From: Bacillota bacterium
GTDB taxonomy: Bacteria > Bacillota > Clostridia > Acetivibrionales > DSM-1351
DNA length: 64,000 nucleotides
Assembly (NCBI GenBank): GCA_023409265.1
Contig: JAEYHZ010000039.1
Span: 1-64,000, forward strand
Direction: 5' to 3'
Below, one piece after another: positions 63,046 through 64,000 of this stretch. Numbering within the stretch: position 1 is the stretch's first letter; each line of letters begins with the position of its first letter. The notes beneath the pieces are model-generated. The model made no database searches. It saw nothing but the letters and a program-made list of their open reading frames with translations, and was not told where the DNA came from. Both the position numbers and the translations under genes were made by a program.

Positions 63046-64000
63046 CTATATAAATTGTTCTATAACGGAAGTCCTGGCTTTCATTTGTTTATCAAAGTCG
63101 AAAATCTCTCTGAATTTTGCCTGTCCTTGTGCCGACATCCGGTAAAGCTCAGAGGGGTTATGATAATATTCCAGGATGTTTTTGGTGATTGCTTCAGCAT
63201 CCGGAGTGATAATAAAAATATCCTTCTTGTGTTTAAAGTGTTCATTCATATTGAGCTGGTCGGTACAGAAAACAGCTACATTGTGCAAAGCAGCATCGAT
63301 ACAGCAGCCTGTCGGGAAACCATCAATATTTTTGCCGGGTATGAGGACATATGGCAGATTTGGCGAAACAATAATGTCCATTTTTGAGAAGAAAGCAGGG
63401 AAAAAGCTTTTATCCTTAAGGCCATAGAAAACGATTTTGTTACCCAGCTCACTGACATCAACATCACTTGGCTCAAAATTACCCACAACGTGAAACCTGA
63501 TATTATCTGCTGCCTTTAACAATTTTTTGCAGGTTTCAATAAAAACAGGAAAGCCCTTATCGACCCCGAGGGGCATATACTTATGAGCCACAAAACAGAG
63601 ATCGAAAGTACTTTTGTCTTTTCCAAAATATTGTTTTTGTAAAGTTGTATGGAAGTATTCCGGATAAGTTACCATTCCATAGATATAGGACACTTTATCA
63701 GGTGTAACAAAACCCCGATTAACAATATAATCATAAATTATTTTCTGCGTCACAATCACTTTCCTAAAAAGGGGAGAGCTAAAAACCTTTTTCAGTCTGG
63801 CATCTACCTCATCATCATTGAACCAAAATCCTCCACCGGGATATAACTCAAAAATAAAGGGTGTGTTGGCCAGTTCATAGGCAAAATAAAATTGGGCAGC
63901 GTTACTCAGAAAAACTGTGTAATATAAACTATAAGACTGCCCGGTCCAATCAAACTGGAAAAATGACTTCACTTTATCTTTAAACTGGGGATATATGGCA
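63046..64000 (-). CDS. Glycosyltransferase, GT4-like (5' end beyond the window)
   Basis: The frame is open to the right edge, so the gene is truncated; 318 residues are visible. It reads like the donor half of a GT-B enzyme: FVAHKYMPLGVDKGF, FHVVGNFEPSD, IVFYGLKDKSFFPAFFSKMDIIVSPN, and FPTGCCIDAALHNVAVFCTDQ, which corresponds to the nucleotide-sugar EX7E region with changes. Sugar and acceptor unknown. A terminator follows its end. Confidence 0.75.
   Translation of the reverse strand, partial: AIYPQFKDKVKSFFQFDWTGQSYSLYYTVFLSNAAQFYFAYELANTPFIFELYPGGGFWFNDDEVDARLKKVFSSPLFRKVIVTQKIIYDYIVNRGFVTPDKVSYIYGMVTYPEYFHTTLQKQYFGKDKSTFDLCFVAHKYMPLGVDKGFPVFIETCKKLLKAADNIRFHVVGNFEPSDVDVSELGNKIVFYGLKDKSFFPAFFSKMDIIVSPNLPYVLIPGKNIDGFPTGCCIDAALHNVAVFCTDQLNMNEHFKHKKDIFIITPDAEAITKNILEYYHNPSELYRMSAQGQAKFREIFDFDKQMKARTSVIEQFI

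Noticed and set aside
1..64000. CRISPR arrays, tRNA or rRNA genes
   Set aside because: No regularly spaced repeats and no tRNA or rRNA-like conserved sequence were found on either strand.

Overview
The window reads as a chromosomal segment of a low-GC, anaerobic, spore-forming clostridium, most likely of the cellulolytic Ruminiclostridium/Hungateiclostridium type (inference). Supporting points are AT-rich intergenic DNA, strong GGAGG ribosome binding sites, two T-box leaders, a c-di-AMP riboswitch, a Spo0E-like peptide, a 2-hydroxyacyl-CoA dehydratase activase homologue, a membrane pyrophosphatase, and the clostridial order recJ-apt-relA-dtd-MBL-hemZ-hisS-aspS.

Layout. (1) 1-4300 is an accessory, decaying island. 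At least four transcription units on the minus strand are each preceded by a near-identical sigma-A promoter repeat and several are followed by a conserved hairpin terminator repeat. Their cargo is a HAD hydrolase, a broken GNAT acetyltransferase, an aldo/keto reductase-ferredoxin fusion with an orphan reading frame, and a small membrane protein. The island is bordered by a possible insertion-sequence end at the left and an IS110-type transposase remnant at the right. (2) 4575-5981 holds an enterochelin-esterase-like hydrolase and a small unknown protein. (3) 6048-25581, almost all minus strand, is the core block: a giant acyl-CoA dehydratase activase, then aspS and hisS under one T-box, hemZ, an MBL-fold hydrolase, dtd, relA, apt, recJ, holA and comEC. 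(4) 25756-29368 holds a cell-wall NlpC/P60 hydrolase under a c-di-AMP riboswitch, a GNAT, a Spo0E-like peptide, a MarR regulator and a DUF4234 protein. (5) 29713-37330, plus strand, holds hppA, a structured MITE-like element, a Met/Cys-type PLP lyase, rqcH and an aminotransferase. (6) 37466-45245 is a mixed accessory segment with VOC, DUF362, GNAT, PrsW, DUF3795, a WYL regulator and a QueG-like Fe-S protein. (7) 45311-48847 is a second-type isoleucyl-tRNA synthetase under its own promoter, T-box and an Ile-rich leader reading frame. (8) 48966-53885 holds an ECF sigma operon, an AraC regulator, a VOC protein and small or unknown genes. (9) 54104-57505 is a two-component system plus ABC exporter of the peptide-antibiotic-resistance type. 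(10) 57904-62657 is an AgrC/AgrA-like pair followed by CheV and a chemoreceptor. A glycosyltransferase runs off the right edge.

How it fits together. The core block couples translation supply (hisS, aspS, dtd), the stringent response (relA), purine salvage (apt) and DNA metabolism (recJ, holA, comEC). Regulation visible in the sequence is mainly RNA-based: two T-boxes and one c-di-AMP riboswitch. The most unusual signals are the promoter-gene-terminator modules at the left end, the overlapping GAC/CAC specifier of the hisS-aspS T-box, the Ile-rich open frame between the ileS T-box and ileS, and the 277-bp structured element at 32472-32748. All functional calls rest on motif recognition by eye; no database search was run.
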